A stretch of 64,000 nt of DNA from Rhodobacteraceae bacterium EL129 (GTDB lineage Bacteria; Pseudomonadota; Alphaproteobacteria; Rhodobacterales; Rhodobacteraceae). Position 1 is the stretch's first letter; the number at the start of each line of letters is the position of its first letter. The stretch lies in contig ONZJ01000002.1 of the NCBI GenBank assembly GCA_900313005.1, positions 1,318,996 through 1,382,995 on the forward strand. Reading direction: 5' to 3'. Position numbers and translations under genes: made by a program. Positions 36,721 through 44,461 of this stretch are shown piece after piece. A model generated the notes under the pieces. The model had not been told where the DNA came from and ran no database searches. It saw only the letters and a program-made list of their open reading frames with translations.

Positions 36721-37515
36721 GTGGCGCTATCTGCCACAGGCACGGGCTATGATCTGATCGGGCCAGACGGCGCGCCGGTTGTGGTGCTAATCCATGGGAT
36801 CGGCCTGAACCGGCAGTGCGTCTGGGCCCCGATTGCCCGGCTGTTAGGGCAGGGTTTCCGGGTGCTGAGCTATGACCTGCCGGGGCACGGTGAAAGTGCT
36901 GTGGCTAAGGGCGAGGTGACGCTGTCTGCGCACCGCGATCAGCTGATATCCTTGATGGATGAGCTGGGCATTGAGCAGGCCGCCTTGGTGGGGTTTTCCA
37001 TAGGTGGCATGATCAACCGCCGTGTGGCGATGGATGCACCAGATCGTGTGACGGCCTTGGTGATCTTGAACTCTCCGCATGAACGCGGCGACGAGATGCA
37101 GGCCGCGGTGGAGCGACAGGCGCGCGACAGTTCCGCCGGGGCAGAAGCGACGATGGATACCACGCTGCAGCGTTGGTTCACGCTGGGATTTCGCACTGAA
37201 AACAAGGCGGTGGTGAACAATGTGCGCGACGTGGTGCTGGGGTGTGATCCCGCCAGCTTTGGCGCGCACCGGATCGTGTTGGCCGATGGGGTCAAGGAGT
37301 TGATCCGGCCTGAGCCTGCGATCACCATGCCAACATTGGTGATGACATGTGAACATGACGCCCGCAGCACGCCTGCGATGAGCGAGGCGATTGCGGGCGA
37401 GATTGACGGCGCAGATCTGGAGATTGTCCCAGAGCTGCAACATTTGGGACTGATAGAGCGGCCATTGCTGTTTGCCAGTCGCATTGAGAGATTTCTGGAA
37501 AGGGTTTTATCATGA
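36721..37515 (+). CDS. Alpha/beta-fold hydrolase
   Basis: 264 residues; starts with GTG directly after the stop of the preceding gene. LIHGIGLNRQCV near 23-34 is the oxyanion-hole region, GFSIGG near 94-99 the nucleophile elbow with Ser, and EHDARSTP near 206 with HLGLIE near 240 supply Asp and His. It resembles 3-oxoadipate enol-lactonase/RutD-type hydrolases and probably opens a lactone, amide or carbamate intermediate. Its stop overlaps the TPP enzyme start (ATGA). Confidence 0.92.
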   Translation: MALSATGTGYDLIGPDGAPVVVLIHGIGLNRQCVWAPIARLLGQGFRVLSYDLPGHGESAVAKGEVTLSAHRDQLISLMDELGIEQAALVGFSIGGMINRRVAMDAPDRVTALVILNSPHERGDEMQAAVERQARDSSAGAEATMDTTLQRWFTLGFRTENKAVVNNVRDVVLGCDPASFGAHRIVLADGVKELIRPEPAITMPTLVMTCEHDARSTPAMSEAIAGEIDGADLEIVPELQHLGLIERPLLFASRIERFLERVLS

Positions 37516-39200
37516 CCAAACTGAGCGGTGGACAGGCAGCGGTAGAGGCGTTGAAGGCCGAGGGCACGGGCCATGTGTTTGGTCTGATCGGATCGGCCAC
37601 GATGGAGATGTTTGACGCGCTCTATGATGCGCCAGAGATCAAGTTTATCGGCGTACATGATGAACGCACCGGCACCCATATGGCCGACGCTTACGCCCGG
37701 ATGAGCGGGCAGGCGGGCGTTATTCTGGCAGGGCAGAACGGGCCGGGGGTGACGAACCTTGTGACCGGGTTGGCGCAGGCCAAGGCGGCGTATTCACCCG
37801 TGGTGTCCATCGGGGGCGCATTGGCCACCGGGCATCGCTACCGGGATGCGTTTCAGGAGGTGGATCAGGATGCTTTGTTCAAGCCGATCACCAAGAAGAC
37901 CTGGACGGCGACCAGCACGGACCGAGTACCAGAAATGATGCGTGAAGCGTTTCGCGAGGCTTTAGCCCCGCGCCGTGGTCCAGTGCATCTGAACCTGCCG
38001 AGGGATGTGTTGGCGGGGCAGGCCGAATTTGAGCCGATGCAGACACCCGGTCAATACAGACCCTTCGCCGCACCTGCTGCCGCGCCTCAGGCGATTGCAG
38101 CGGCGGCGCAGATGTTGATGGGGGCCCGTCAGCCGGTGATTATCGCGGGTGGCGGGATCAAGAACACCGGTGGCGCGGATCAGTGCATGGCATTGGCCGA
38201 GGCGTTCAACTGCCCGGTTGTGACCTCACCGGGGCACGGCGATGCGGTGCCTTTTGGGCATCCTTTGAACGCAGGCCAAATGGGGCCGCGCGGGAATGTG
38301 GTGGCCAGCCGTTTGGTGAAAGAGGCGGATGTTATTCTGGCGCTTGGGACACGCGTGGGCTTTAATGCCACCTTCTATACCTATGATAACATTAACAAAG
38401 ACGCCAAGATTATCCATGTGGAAATGGAACCGACGGCGATTGGGCGTTACTTCCCTGCTGAGGTTGGGATTATGGGGGATGCCCCCACGGTGGCCGATCA
38501 GCTGCGGAATGAGATCGTGAAGGCAGGTGAAAAACCCAAGGCCGAGGCCTGGACATCGGCGTTTCAGGCCGAGCGAGAGGCCTATCTGGCGAAACGAGAT
38601 GCGGAAGCCTTGGTGGAGGCGATGCCGATCCATCCCTCAGGCCTGTTTAAAACTTTGCGCGATGTGCTTCCTAAAGATGCAGCCATCACCATGGATGCGG
38701 GCACGCTGTGTTTGCAGGCCACGGATGCGTTGAACTATTGGCAGCCCAAGAGCCTGTTTACACCGCTTGATTTTGGGCTGGTCGGGTTCTCCTTCGCTGC
38801 TGGTTTGGGCCTGAAACTGGCCGCCCCGGAGCGGCCTATTGTGAGCCTCATGGGCGATGGCGGTTTTGGCATGACCGTGTCCGAGCTGAGCACGGCTGTG
38901 GACTATGGCATCAACACTGTCACGCTGGTGATGAACAACCAATGTTGGGGGGCCGAGAAGGCCTATCAGCGTGATTTCTTTGGCGAGCGCTATATCGGTG
39001 CGGATATCTCTAGCCCGCCGTTTGATAAACTGGCGGAACTTTACGGTGCCAAGGGGTACAAGGCTGAAACCCTGTCTCAGGTGGCTGAGGCGCTGGAGGC
39101 GGCCCAGACCTGCGGCAAGCCTGCGGTGATAGATGTTTCCATGGACCCTGCCGCGCTCTATTCTTTCCGGAGGGACAGTTTCAAACACCGAGGAGGGTAA
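37512..39200 (+). CDS. Thiamine-pyrophosphate enzyme, acetolactate synthase/Xsc-like
   Basis: 562 residues with the three-domain POX fold. The activating Glu is in HDERTGTHMADAYAR near 49-63; the TPP/Mg2+ motif runs from GDGGFGMT near 453 to NNQCWG about 28 residues later. N-terminal FGLIGSATMEMFDALY and FQEVDQ near 116 resemble sulfoacetaldehyde acetyltransferase (Xsc) more than acetolactate synthase, but no phosphotransacetylase or sulfite exporter accompanies it. It may cleave or join a 2-oxo acid or aldehyde made earlier in the route. Reaction not assigned. Confidence 0.85.
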   Translation: MTKLSGGQAAVEALKAEGTGHVFGLIGSATMEMFDALYDAPEIKFIGVHDERTGTHMADAYARMSGQAGVILAGQNGPGVTNLVTGLAQAKAAYSPVVSIGGALATGHRYRDAFQEVDQDALFKPITKKTWTATSTDRVPEMMREAFREALAPRRGPVHLNLPRDVLAGQAEFEPMQTPGQYRPFAAPAAAPQAIAAAAQMLMGARQPVIIAGGGIKNTGGADQCMALAEAFNCPVVTSPGHGDAVPFGHPLNAGQMGPRGNVVASRLVKEADVILALGTRVGFNATFYTYDNINKDAKIIHVEMEPTAIGRYFPAEVGIMGDAPTVADQLRNEIVKAGEKPKAEAWTSAFQAEREAYLAKRDAEALVEAMPIHPSGLFKTLRDVLPKDAAITMDAGTLCLQATDALNYWQPKSLFTPLDFGLVGFSFAAGLGLKLAAPERPIVSLMGDGGFGMTVSELSTAVDYGINTVTLVMNNQCWGAEKAYQRDFFGERYIGADISSPPFDKLAELYGAKGYKAETLSQVAEALEAAQTCGKPAVIDVSMDPAALYSFRRDSFKHRGG

Positions 39201-39201
39201 G

Positions 39202-40041
39202 ATGCAGACTCGTAAGGTGACACCAGCGATCGGGGCCGAAGTTGAGGGCGTCGATCTGAGCCAGCCTCTGACGGATGCAGCCGCGGATGGGCTTTATCGC
39301 GCTCTGTTGCAGCATCAGGTGATTTTCCTGCGTGGTGCGGATATTTCGCCTCAGGCGCATCTGGCCTTGGCCGAAAGCTTTGGCGAACTGGACGGGCCGC
39401 ATCCTTTGTATCCGCATGTCGAAGGGTTTGAGCGGATTGTGAAGCTGGAGAATGATTCTGGTGCGCCGCCGGATACGAATTGCTGGCACACGGATCTGAC
39501 GTTCAAGCCGGTGCAGCCCTTTGCCTCGATCCTGATCGCGCGCGAGGTGCCCGAGGTGGGCGGCGATACGATGTGGTCCAGCTGCTATGCGGCCTATGAT
39601 CGTCTGCCTGAGGGGATGAAAGCCGATCTGGAAGGGTTGGAGGCCATTCACGATATGGGCGATTTCCGCAATTCCTTTGGGCACAGCCCGGAGGCCTTGA
39701 ACGACGGCATGGCACGCTTTGGACATATGATCAGGCCGTTGATTGGCACGCATCCGGTCACGGGCCGCAAGTTCCTGAATTTCAACGAGGCCTTTGTGGT
39801 GCATATCAACGGTATGGGCACATCCGAGGCGAATGCGCTGAAGGTCTGGCTGACCAACCATATGAACAAACCCGAAGACCAGATGCGTTGGCGCTGGCAA
39901 AAGGGTGATCTGGCGATGTGGGACAACCGCTGCACCATGCATTACGCGGTGGCCGATTATCTGCCCAGCTATCGCTGCATGAACCGCATCACCGTGGTGA
40001 AAGATCGCCGCGAGGGGCAACGATTGAAAGAAGTATCATGA
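39202..40041 (+). CDS. TauD/TfdA family 2-oxoglutarate dioxygenase
   Basis: 279 residues from the ATG at 39202, preceded by GAGGAGGG. The Fe(II) ligands are in NCWHTDLTF near 95-103 and CTMHYAVAD near 248; the 2-oxoglutarate Arg is in CMNRITVV near 265. It is only distantly like the other family member at 3627. With the Xsc-like neighbour it invites a sulfonate hypothesis (TauD releases sulfite from taurine), but the family also hydroxylates quaternary amines. It ends in an ATGA overlap with the next gene. Confidence 0.9.
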   Translation: MQTRKVTPAIGAEVEGVDLSQPLTDAAADGLYRALLQHQVIFLRGADISPQAHLALAESFGELDGPHPLYPHVEGFERIVKLENDSGAPPDTNCWHTDLTFKPVQPFASILIAREVPEVGGDTMWSSCYAAYDRLPEGMKADLEGLEAIHDMGDFRNSFGHSPEALNDGMARFGHMIRPLIGTHPVTGRKFLNFNEAFVVHINGMGTSEANALKVWLTNHMNKPEDQMRWRWQKGDLAMWDNRCTMHYAVADYLPSYRCMNRITVVKDRREGQRLKEVS

Positions 40042-40409
40042 TCGACAAGAGCTACCCCGCCACGGACGCGCAGCGCCAGAGCGATGACTGGAACCCGATC
40101 TGGGATATGATGGAGGAGATGGACCCGGATTATCTGGAAGCCTTTTTGGCATTTCGCGCGGTGCCACAGAAACAGGGGCCACTGCCGCAAAAAACCAAAG
40201 AGCTGATCTTTATTGCGATCAATGCGGCGACCACGCATCTCTGGGCCCCCGGTGTGCGGCGACATATGCAGAATGCTTTGAAGGAAGGTGCGACGAAGGA
40301 AGAGATCCTGGAAGTGTTGCAACTGACCTCGATCATGGGGGTGCATTCAATGACGCTGGGCGCGCCTATTCTGGCCGAAGAGCTGGAAAAAGCGGGCAGG
40401 GGTAAATGA
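40038..40409 (+). CDS. Carboxymuconolactone decarboxylase (CMD) family protein
   Basis: 123-residue all-alpha protein. ELIFIAINAATTHLWAPGVRRHMQNAL (key residues E, H, H and the following KEGATKEEILEVL) marks the CMD/AhpD fold, but the redox CxxC of AhpD is absent, so a peroxidase role is unlikely. The His in ATTHLW and GVRRHM could be catalytic. It is the last gene of the coupled cluster that starts at 33595. The start overlaps the TauD stop (ATGA). Confidence 0.88.
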   Translation: MIDKSYPATDAQRQSDDWNPIWDMMEEMDPDYLEAFLAFRAVPQKQGPLPQKTKELIFIAINAATTHLWAPGVRRHMQNALKEGATKEEILEVLQLTSIMGVHSMTLGAPILAEELEKAGRGK

Positions 40410-40412
40410 TTT

Positions 40413-40449
40413 CAGGCCTCCGGCGGGGATATTTGGAGCAAGAAGAAGG
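40413..40449. repeat. REP-like intergenic element of Rhodobacteraceae
   Basis: The stretch GCCTCCGGCGGGGATATTTGG followed by AGCAAGAAGAAG begins right after the CMD stop. I recall near-identical short elements downstream of many genes in Rhodobacteraceae genomes. There is only one clear copy in this window. Identification is from memory. Confidence 0.45.
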
Positions 40450-40457
40450 GGGGTGCT

Positions 40458-40479
40458 TGCAAAACCCCCGGTGTTTGCA
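40458..40479. promoter_or_regulatory. Inverted repeat before the XRE-cupin gene
   Basis: TGCAAA at 40458-40463 mirrored by TTTGCA at 40474-40479, with a C/G-rich centre. It lies 36 bases before the regulator start. It overlaps a G6/C5 hairpin that lacks a T tract, so it could be either an operator or a weak end-of-transcript hairpin for the preceding gene. Confidence 0.35.
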
Positions 40480-40514
40480 CATCCTGCGTGCAGCCTGAGG
40501 GAGAGCATCACACT

Positions 40515-41144
40515 ATGGCGGCGACCAGACTGAGCCAGGACCCACATAAGGCCGAGGAGCCGCGCGAGAAGAACCTGGAGATCGCCATTGGCCGCGAGCT
40601 GCGCGAGTTTCGGCTGGGGCAGGGGATGACGGTGGCCGATCTGGCGCAGTCCACCGGACTGTCGGTGGGCATGCTGTCGAAGATTGAAAACGGCGTGACC
40701 TCGCCCAGCCTGACGACGCTGCAATCATTGTCCAGGGCGCTCAGTGTGCCGGTCACAGCGTTTTTTCGCCGGTTCGAGGAAAGCCGCGAGGCGGTGCATG
40801 TCAAATCCGGTGAAGCGGTGGAGATTGAGCGGGCGGGCACACGTGCGGGGCATCAGTATGCCTTGCTGGGGCATCTGGGTGCGAATTCATCCGGCGTGGT
40901 CATGGAGCCTTATCTGATCACCCTGACCGCACAGTCTGACGTGTTTCCGACCTTCCAGCATGACGGCGTCGAGATGCTGTATATGCTGGAGGGCGAGGTG
41001 GGGTATCGCCATGGCGACAAAAGCTTTCATCTGAAACCCGGAGACAGCCTGTTCTTTGACGCCGATGCGCCCCATGGCCCGGACGAGTTGATCAAACTGC
41101 CCGCGCGCTACATCTCGATCATTTCCTATCCGCAGGCCGGGTAG
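40515..41144 (+). CDS. XRE family regulator with C-terminal cupin domain
   Basis: 209 residues. A Cro/CI helix-turn-helix (LREFRLGQGMTVADLAQSTGLSVG in outline; MLSKIENGVTSP near 55-66) is followed by a cupin sensor with HDGVEMLYMLEGEV near 151-164 and DADAPHGP near 187. This architecture is shared by PuuR and related controllers of amine and amino-acid catabolism. It directly precedes the mgs/glx-gma genes and is a strong candidate for their regulator, with a perfect palindrome between them. Ligand unknown. Confidence 0.9.
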   Translation: MAATRLSQDPHKAEEPREKNLEIAIGRELREFRLGQGMTVADLAQSTGLSVGMLSKIENGVTSPSLTTLQSLSRALSVPVTAFFRRFEESREAVHVKSGEAVEIERAGTRAGHQYALLGHLGANSSGVVMEPYLITLTAQSDVFPTFQHDGVEMLYMLEGEVGYRHGDKSFHLKPGDSLFFDADAPHGPDELIKLPARYISIISYPQAG

Positions 41145-41158
41145 AATTGGGCTGAGAT

Positions 41159-41177
41159 TTATTCCCCACAGGAATAA
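41159..41177. promoter_or_regulatory. Perfect palindrome, likely operator
   Basis: TTATTCC-CCACA-GGAATAA, seven bases perfectly mirrored around a five-base centre, about 80 bases before mgsA. Position and symmetry fit the binding site of the XRE-cupin protein encoded just upstream. Confidence 0.5.
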
Positions 41178-41259
41178 TTCATTCTTTCCTTGAAATTAAG
41201 TATGCGACGGGCTACGGTTTCGTAATGCTGCTATTTCCATTTCACCGAAGGAGACGCCG

Positions 41260-42156
41260 ATGTGCGGAATTGTCGGGTTATTTCTGAAGGACAAATCGCT
41301 TGAGCCGAAGCTCGGCGAGATGTTGACCGATATGCTGATCACCATGACCGACCGGGGCCCGGACAGTGCCGGGATCGCGGTTTATGGCGATGACACTGAA
41401 GGCCGCGCCAAGCTGACGTTGCAGGCCGCTGATCCAGGCGTAACTTTTACGGGGCTTGAAGGGGCCTTGAAAGATGCGATTGGGGTGGATGTCTCCATGC
41501 GTCTGAAAGACACCCATGCGGTTCTGGACCTACCTGAGGATAAGATATCGGACGTGCGCGCCGCGTTGAAAGAACTGCGCCCTGATGCACGGGTGATGTC
41601 GGCAGGTGAAACCATCGAGATTTACAAGGAAGTCGGCCTGCCGGGTGATGTGGCCGAGCGCTTTGACATTCCCAAGCTGACCGGCACGCACGGAATTGGT
41701 CACACACGGATGGCGACGGAAAGTGCTGTGACCACCTTGGGCGCACACCCGTTTTCCACCGGGGCGGATCAGTGTCTGGTGCACAATGGCTCGCTGAGCA
41801 ATCACAACTCTTTGCGGCGCAAGCTGGCGCGGGAAGGGGTAATGACTGAGACAGAGAATGACACCGAAGTGGCCGCCGCTTATCTGACGTGGAAGATGCA
41901 GAACGGCTCGTCTCTGGGTGAAGCGCTGGAAGCCGGGATTGATGATCTGGACGGGTTTTACACCTTCGTTGTCGGCACCAAGGATGGCTTTGGCGTGGTG
42001 CGTGACCCGATCGCCTGTAAGCCTGCGGTGATGGCCGAGACCGATCAATATGTGGCGTTCGGCAGTGAATATCGCGCCTTGGTCAGCTTGCCAGGCATTG
42101 AAGATGCCAAGGTCTGGGAGCCTGAGCCTGCAACCGTATATTTCTGGAGCCACTGA
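41260..42156 (+). CDS. mgsA: Class II glutamine amidotransferase subunit (MgsA/GlxB type)
   Basis: 298 residues starting MCGIVGLF, so Cys2 is the N-terminal nucleophile after Met removal. TDRGPDSAGIAVYG near 31-44, GHTRMATES near 146-154 and HNGSLSNHNSLR near 172 are glutaminase motifs. It would release ammonia or an amine from a gamma-glutamyl amide for transfer to the FMN subunit. Together with the next two genes it equals split glutamate synthase, as in N-methylglutamate synthase (mgsABC) or rhizobial glxBCD. AAGGAG precedes the start. Confidence 0.88.
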   Translation: MCGIVGLFLKDKSLEPKLGEMLTDMLITMTDRGPDSAGIAVYGDDTEGRAKLTLQAADPGVTFTGLEGALKDAIGVDVSMRLKDTHAVLDLPEDKISDVRAALKELRPDARVMSAGETIEIYKEVGLPGDVAERFDIPKLTGTHGIGHTRMATESAVTTLGAHPFSTGADQCLVHNGSLSNHNSLRRKLAREGVMTETENDTEVAAAYLTWKMQNGSSLGEALEAGIDDLDGFYTFVVGTKDGFGVVRDPIACKPAVMAETDQYVAFGSEYRALVSLPGIEDAKVWEPEPATVYFWSH

Positions 42157-42157
42157 G

Positions 42158-42841
42158 ATGCAGACATTTGATTTGGGTGGAAAAGGCCTGCGGGCGTTGC
42201 ACGAAGAGTTGTATGCGCTGAACGGGACCACGAACTCAACCGCTTGGGAAGTTGTGAACACCAAGGGCGCGCATGCGATTGCCTGTGGGCTGGATGCGCC
42301 GATTGAGGTGACTGTGCGGGGATCGACGGGCTATTACTGCGGCGGGATGAACCAGCAGGCGACGGTGATCGTCGATGGCTCGGCCGGGCCGGGGACGGGC
42401 GAAAACATGATGTCGGGCAAGATCATCATTGAAGGTGATGCCAGCCAGTACCTTGGTGCAACCGCGCATGGGGGGCTGATTGTGGTCAAAGGCAATGCCA
42501 GTTCGCGCTGTGGGATTTCCATGAAGGGCGTGAACATCGTGGTGCAGGGCAACATCGGCCATATGTCTGGTTTCATGGCACAATCTGGAAATGTGGTTGT
42601 GCTGGGCGACGCGGGCGAGGCTATGGGCGACAGCTGTTACGAGGCGCGGTTCTTTGTGCGCGGCGAGGTCAAAAGCCTTGGCGCCGATTGCGAGAAGAAA
42701 GAAATGCGGCCTGAGCATATTGCCTTTCTGGAGGAGATCCTGGCGGAGGCTGGCTTTGATGCCAAGCCGGAAGAATTCACCCGCTATGGCTCGGCCCGAA
42801 ACCTGTACAACTTTGATGTCGATAACGCTGGCGATTACTGA
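42158..42841 (+). CDS. mgsB: GXGXG-motif subunit (MgsB/GlxC type)
   Basis: 227 residues forming the right-handed beta-helix of the glutamate synthase alpha subunit C-terminus. Repeated GxxGxxxG turns are visible: YYCGGMNQQATVIVDGSAGPG in outline near 60-80, then YLGATAHGGLIVVKGNA and MSGFMAQSGNVVVLGDAGEAMGD. It is one base after mgsA. The part is structural, joining amidotransferase and FMN synthase subunits. Confidence 0.9.
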   Translation: MQTFDLGGKGLRALHEELYALNGTTNSTAWEVVNTKGAHAIACGLDAPIEVTVRGSTGYYCGGMNQQATVIVDGSAGPGTGENMMSGKIIIEGDASQYLGATAHGGLIVVKGNASSRCGISMKGVNIVVQGNIGHMSGFMAQSGNVVVLGDAGEAMGDSCYEARFFVRGEVKSLGADCEKKEMRPEHIAFLEEILAEAGFDAKPEEFTRYGSARNLYNFDVDNAGDY

Positions 42842-42853
42842 GGGAAATGAACC

Positions 42854-44191
42854 ATGAGTGACCAAAAAATCCCGCACACCACGCCACGTATGTCGGCGAC
42901 ATTTACCAATGATGTGAATTCGGACATTCGCCGGGCCGCTGCCACGGGGATCTATGATATCCGTGGTGGTGGCGCCAAGCGGCGTGTGCCGAACTTTGAT
43001 GACCTGCTGTTCATGGGGGCCTCCATTTCGCGTTATCCGCTGGAAGGGTACCGCGAGAAATGCGAGACGTCGGTGACCATCGGCGGGCTGCATGCCAAGA
43101 ACCCGATTGAGCTGGATATTCCGATTACCATTGCCGGGATGAGCTTTGGGGCTTTGAGCGGACCGGCGAAGGAAGCCTTGGGGCGTGGGGCCTCGGCGGC
43201 GGGCACGTCTACGACCACTGGCGACGGCGGTATGACGCCCGAGGAGCGCGGTCATTCAGACAAGCTGGTCTATCAGTATTTGCCTTCGCGCTATGGGATG
43301 AACCCGAATGATCTGCGCAAGGCCGATGCGATTGAGATCGTGGTCGGGCAGGGTGCCAAGCCCGGTGGCGGCGGTATGCTGTTGGGTCAGAAGATTTCAG
43401 ACCGCGTGGCCGAGATGCGCAACCTGCCCAAGGGCATTGATCAACGGTCCGCCTGTCGTCATCCCGATTGGACGGGGCCGGATGACCTGGAGATCAAGAT
43501 ACTTGAGCTTCGCGAGATAACCAGTTGGAAAGTCCCAATTTATGTGAAAGTTGCCGGAGCGCGTCCGTATTATGACACCACCCTGGCGATCAAGGCCGGC
43601 GCGGATGCTGTTGTTCTGGACGGTATGCAAGGCGGCACGGCGGCGACGCAGGATGTGTTCATCGAACATGTTGGGCAGCCGACTTTGGCAATTATCCGTC
43701 CGGCTGTGCAAGCGCTGCAAGACCTTGGGATGCACCGCAAGGTGCAGCTGATCCTGTCGGGCGGTATCCGCTCGGGCGCGGATGTGGCCAAGGCGATGGC
43801 TCTAGGCGCGGATGCGGTTTCAATTGGCACGGCGGCGATGATCGCCATTGGTGACAATGATCCCAAGTGGGAGGCCGAGTATAACAAACTGGGCACCACT
43901 GCAGGGGCCTATGATGACTGGCATGAGGGGCAAGACCCTGCGGGCATCACCACGCAGGACCCTGAGCTGATGAAACGGTTTGACCCTGTGGAAGGGGGTC
44001 GTCGTCTGCGAAACTATCTGAAGGTGATGACACTGGAGGCGCAGACCATTGCGCGGGCCTGTGGCAAAAACCACCTCCACAACCTTGAGCCCGAAGACCT
44101 TGTGGCCCTGACGATGGAGGCCGCTGCCATGGCGCAGGTGCCGCTGTCGGGGACGGATTGGTATCCGGGCAAGCCGGGCACTAACTTCTGA
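42854..44191 (+). CDS. mgsC: FMN-binding glutamate synthase-like subunit (MgsC/GlxD type)
   Basis: 445 residues with the glutamate synthase central/FMN barrel. ITIAGMSFGALSG near 91-103, PGGGGMLLG near 168, VLDGMQGGTAATQDVF near 253 and LILSGGIRSGADVAKAMALGADAVSIGTAAM near 295-325 (FMN phosphate site) are visible. It should reductively join an amine or ammonia with 2-oxoglutarate. In the N-methylglutamate pathway the product is N-methylglutamate. Cys residues for a 3Fe-4S cluster are in the C-terminal third. Confidence 0.9.
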   Translation: MSDQKIPHTTPRMSATFTNDVNSDIRRAAATGIYDIRGGGAKRRVPNFDDLLFMGASISRYPLEGYREKCETSVTIGGLHAKNPIELDIPITIAGMSFGALSGPAKEALGRGASAAGTSTTTGDGGMTPEERGHSDKLVYQYLPSRYGMNPNDLRKADAIEIVVGQGAKPGGGGMLLGQKISDRVAEMRNLPKGIDQRSACRHPDWTGPDDLEIKILELREITSWKVPIYVKVAGARPYYDTTLAIKAGADAVVLDGMQGGTAATQDVFIEHVGQPTLAIIRPAVQALQDLGMHRKVQLILSGGIRSGADVAKAMALGADAVSIGTAAMIAIGDNDPKWEAEYNKLGTTAGAYDDWHEGQDPAGITTQDPELMKRFDPVEGGRRLRNYLKVMTLEAQTIARACGKNHLHNLEPEDLVALTMEAAAMAQVPLSGTDWYPGKPGTNF

Positions 44192-44442
44192 TGCCGATGT
44201 ATATGGTGATCGAACGGTTCAAAGCGGGCAGTTCGGCCGCCGTATACGATCGTTTTCAAACCAAGGGCCGGATGTTGCCATCCGGCCTGACCTACCATGA
44301 CAGCTGGCTGCGGGCAGATGATGCCCTGTGCTATCAGCTGATGGAAACCGATGACCCCAAAACCTTTGACAATTGGATCGCCCACTGGGACGATCTGGTG
44401 GAATTTGAGGTCCAAGAACTGAAAGATAAACCAACAAAATAA
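44191..44442 (+). CDS. DUF3303-like small protein
   Basis: 83 residues; the ATG at 44191 shares its A with the mgsC stop (TGATG). MYMVIERFKAGSSAAVYDRFQTKGRMLPSGLTY in outline (MVIERFK, VYDRF, GRMLP, YHDSW) fits the DUF3303 ferredoxin-like fold. It sits between the synthase and the ligase and is co-translated, which hints at a role in that pathway. No function is known. Confidence 0.75.
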   Translation: MPMYMVIERFKAGSSAAVYDRFQTKGRMLPSGLTYHDSWLRADDALCYQLMETDDPKTFDNWIAHWDDLVEFEVQELKDKPTK

Positions 44443-44461
44443 CCAACTGGGAGTAAAAAAC

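Noticed and set aside
42236-43255. 339-codon minus-strand frame across mgsB and mgsC
   Set aside because: Shadow of two clear plus-strand genes, His/Arg-rich and without domain.
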